A stretch of 35,250 nt of DNA from an uncultured Lachnospiraceae bacterium (lineage in GTDB: Bacteria; Bacillota; Clostridia; Lachnospirales; Lachnospiraceae), in NCBI GenBank assembly GCA_902762955.1, contig CACWQH010000025.1:38969-74218 (forward strand), written 5' to 3'. Below the pieces are notes generated by a model that was not told where the DNA came from, made no database searches, and worked only from the letters and a program-made list of their open reading frames with translations. The position numbers and the translations under genes were made by a program. Below are positions 35,137-35,250 of this stretch, piece after piece (position 1 is the first letter of the stretch; every line of letters starts with the position of its first letter).

Positions 35137-35250
35137 TTACTTTACTCCGTACCAGCCTATTCCTTCGTATTTCCAACCTAATTTTACAAGTTTATCCTTT
35201 TCAGCAACATTTGCAGTATAGAAATGCTCTCCGCTGTTTGGATTGTAGAT
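35137..35250 (-). CDS. C-terminus of a second DUF5648-repeat protein (N-terminus beyond window)
   Basis: The last 37 codons and the stop of a minus-strand gene that enters from the right edge. Residues read YNPNSGEHFYTANVAEKDKL then GWKYEGIGWYGVK, a single DUF5648 repeat nearly identical in pattern to those of the CAP protein at 1499-2932, including the same C-terminal GVK end. It is probably a secreted or surface protein; the rest of the gene lies outside. Confidence 0.88.
   Translation of the reverse strand: MYNPNSGEHFYTANVAEKDKLVKLGWKYEGIGWYGVK

Noticed and set aside
1-35250. CRISPR array, prophage or transposon
   Set aside because: No regularly spaced direct repeats, phage structural genes or transposases are visible; the repeats seen are palindromes, operators or protein-coding DUF5648 units.

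Overview
The window reads as chromosomal DNA from a low-GC, spore-forming clostridium, most likely a Lachnospiraceae member (Lachnospira, Eubacterium, Roseburia or Butyrivibrio type). This rests on the AT-rich sequence, strong AGGAGG-type ribosome binding sites, a spoIIGA-sigE sporulation locus, a DUF1846 protein, and secreted proteins ending in DUF5648 repeats. The family-level assignment is inference. There are 25 protein genes, two of them cut by the window edges. I see no rRNA, tRNA, CRISPR array or transposase.

Layout. (1) 1-1498: a hipBA toxin-antitoxin pair (hipA cut at the left edge), with a paired inverted operator and two look-alike hairpin terminators. (2) 1499-2932: a secreted CAP-domain protein with three DUF5648 repeats; part of a second DUF5648 protein lies at the right edge (35137-35250). 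(3) 2933-3334: a gene-free stretch holding a promoter and a 247-bp long palindrome (element A) with a terminator nested at its apex. (4) 3335-12985, minus strand: nine closely packed genes, in transcription order vanY-like carboxypeptidase, TPR membrane protein, hflX, rsmF, SDR oxidoreductase, unknown membrane protein, RluA-family pseudouridine synthase, recU and nadE. This looks like one housekeeping operon for ribosome and RNA maintenance, recombination and NAD synthesis. (5) 13242-18198: DUF1846 (+), a subtilisin-like protease (-), then spoIIGA-sigE (+) with candidate Spo0A boxes upstream. (6) 18223-18453: a second long palindrome (element B) between the convergent sigE and trkH. (7) 18458-29022, minus strand: carB, prfC, a tubulin/FtsZ-superfamily protein, a 72-residue leader-peptide-like protein, trkA and trkH, apparently one transcription unit. 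(8) 29123-34935, minus strand: a large SF2 helicase with a hydrophobic glycine-rich segment near its C-terminus, a patatin-like lipase, thrH and a MATE exporter.

How they work together. TrkA and TrkH form a potassium uptake system. SpoIIGA processes pro-sigma-E in the mother cell. HipB should repress hipBA and neutralise HipA. NadE, RecU and the RluA enzyme are translationally coupled or nearly so. The least understood parts are the tubulin-like protein with its small neighbour, the helicase with a possible membrane anchor, and the two long palindromes. The palindromes sit against gene 3' ends and share a TGGTATAAAA core near their tips, so they may belong to an undescribed intergenic repeat or structured-RNA family. 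No computation was run: protein families are assigned by motif recognition only.
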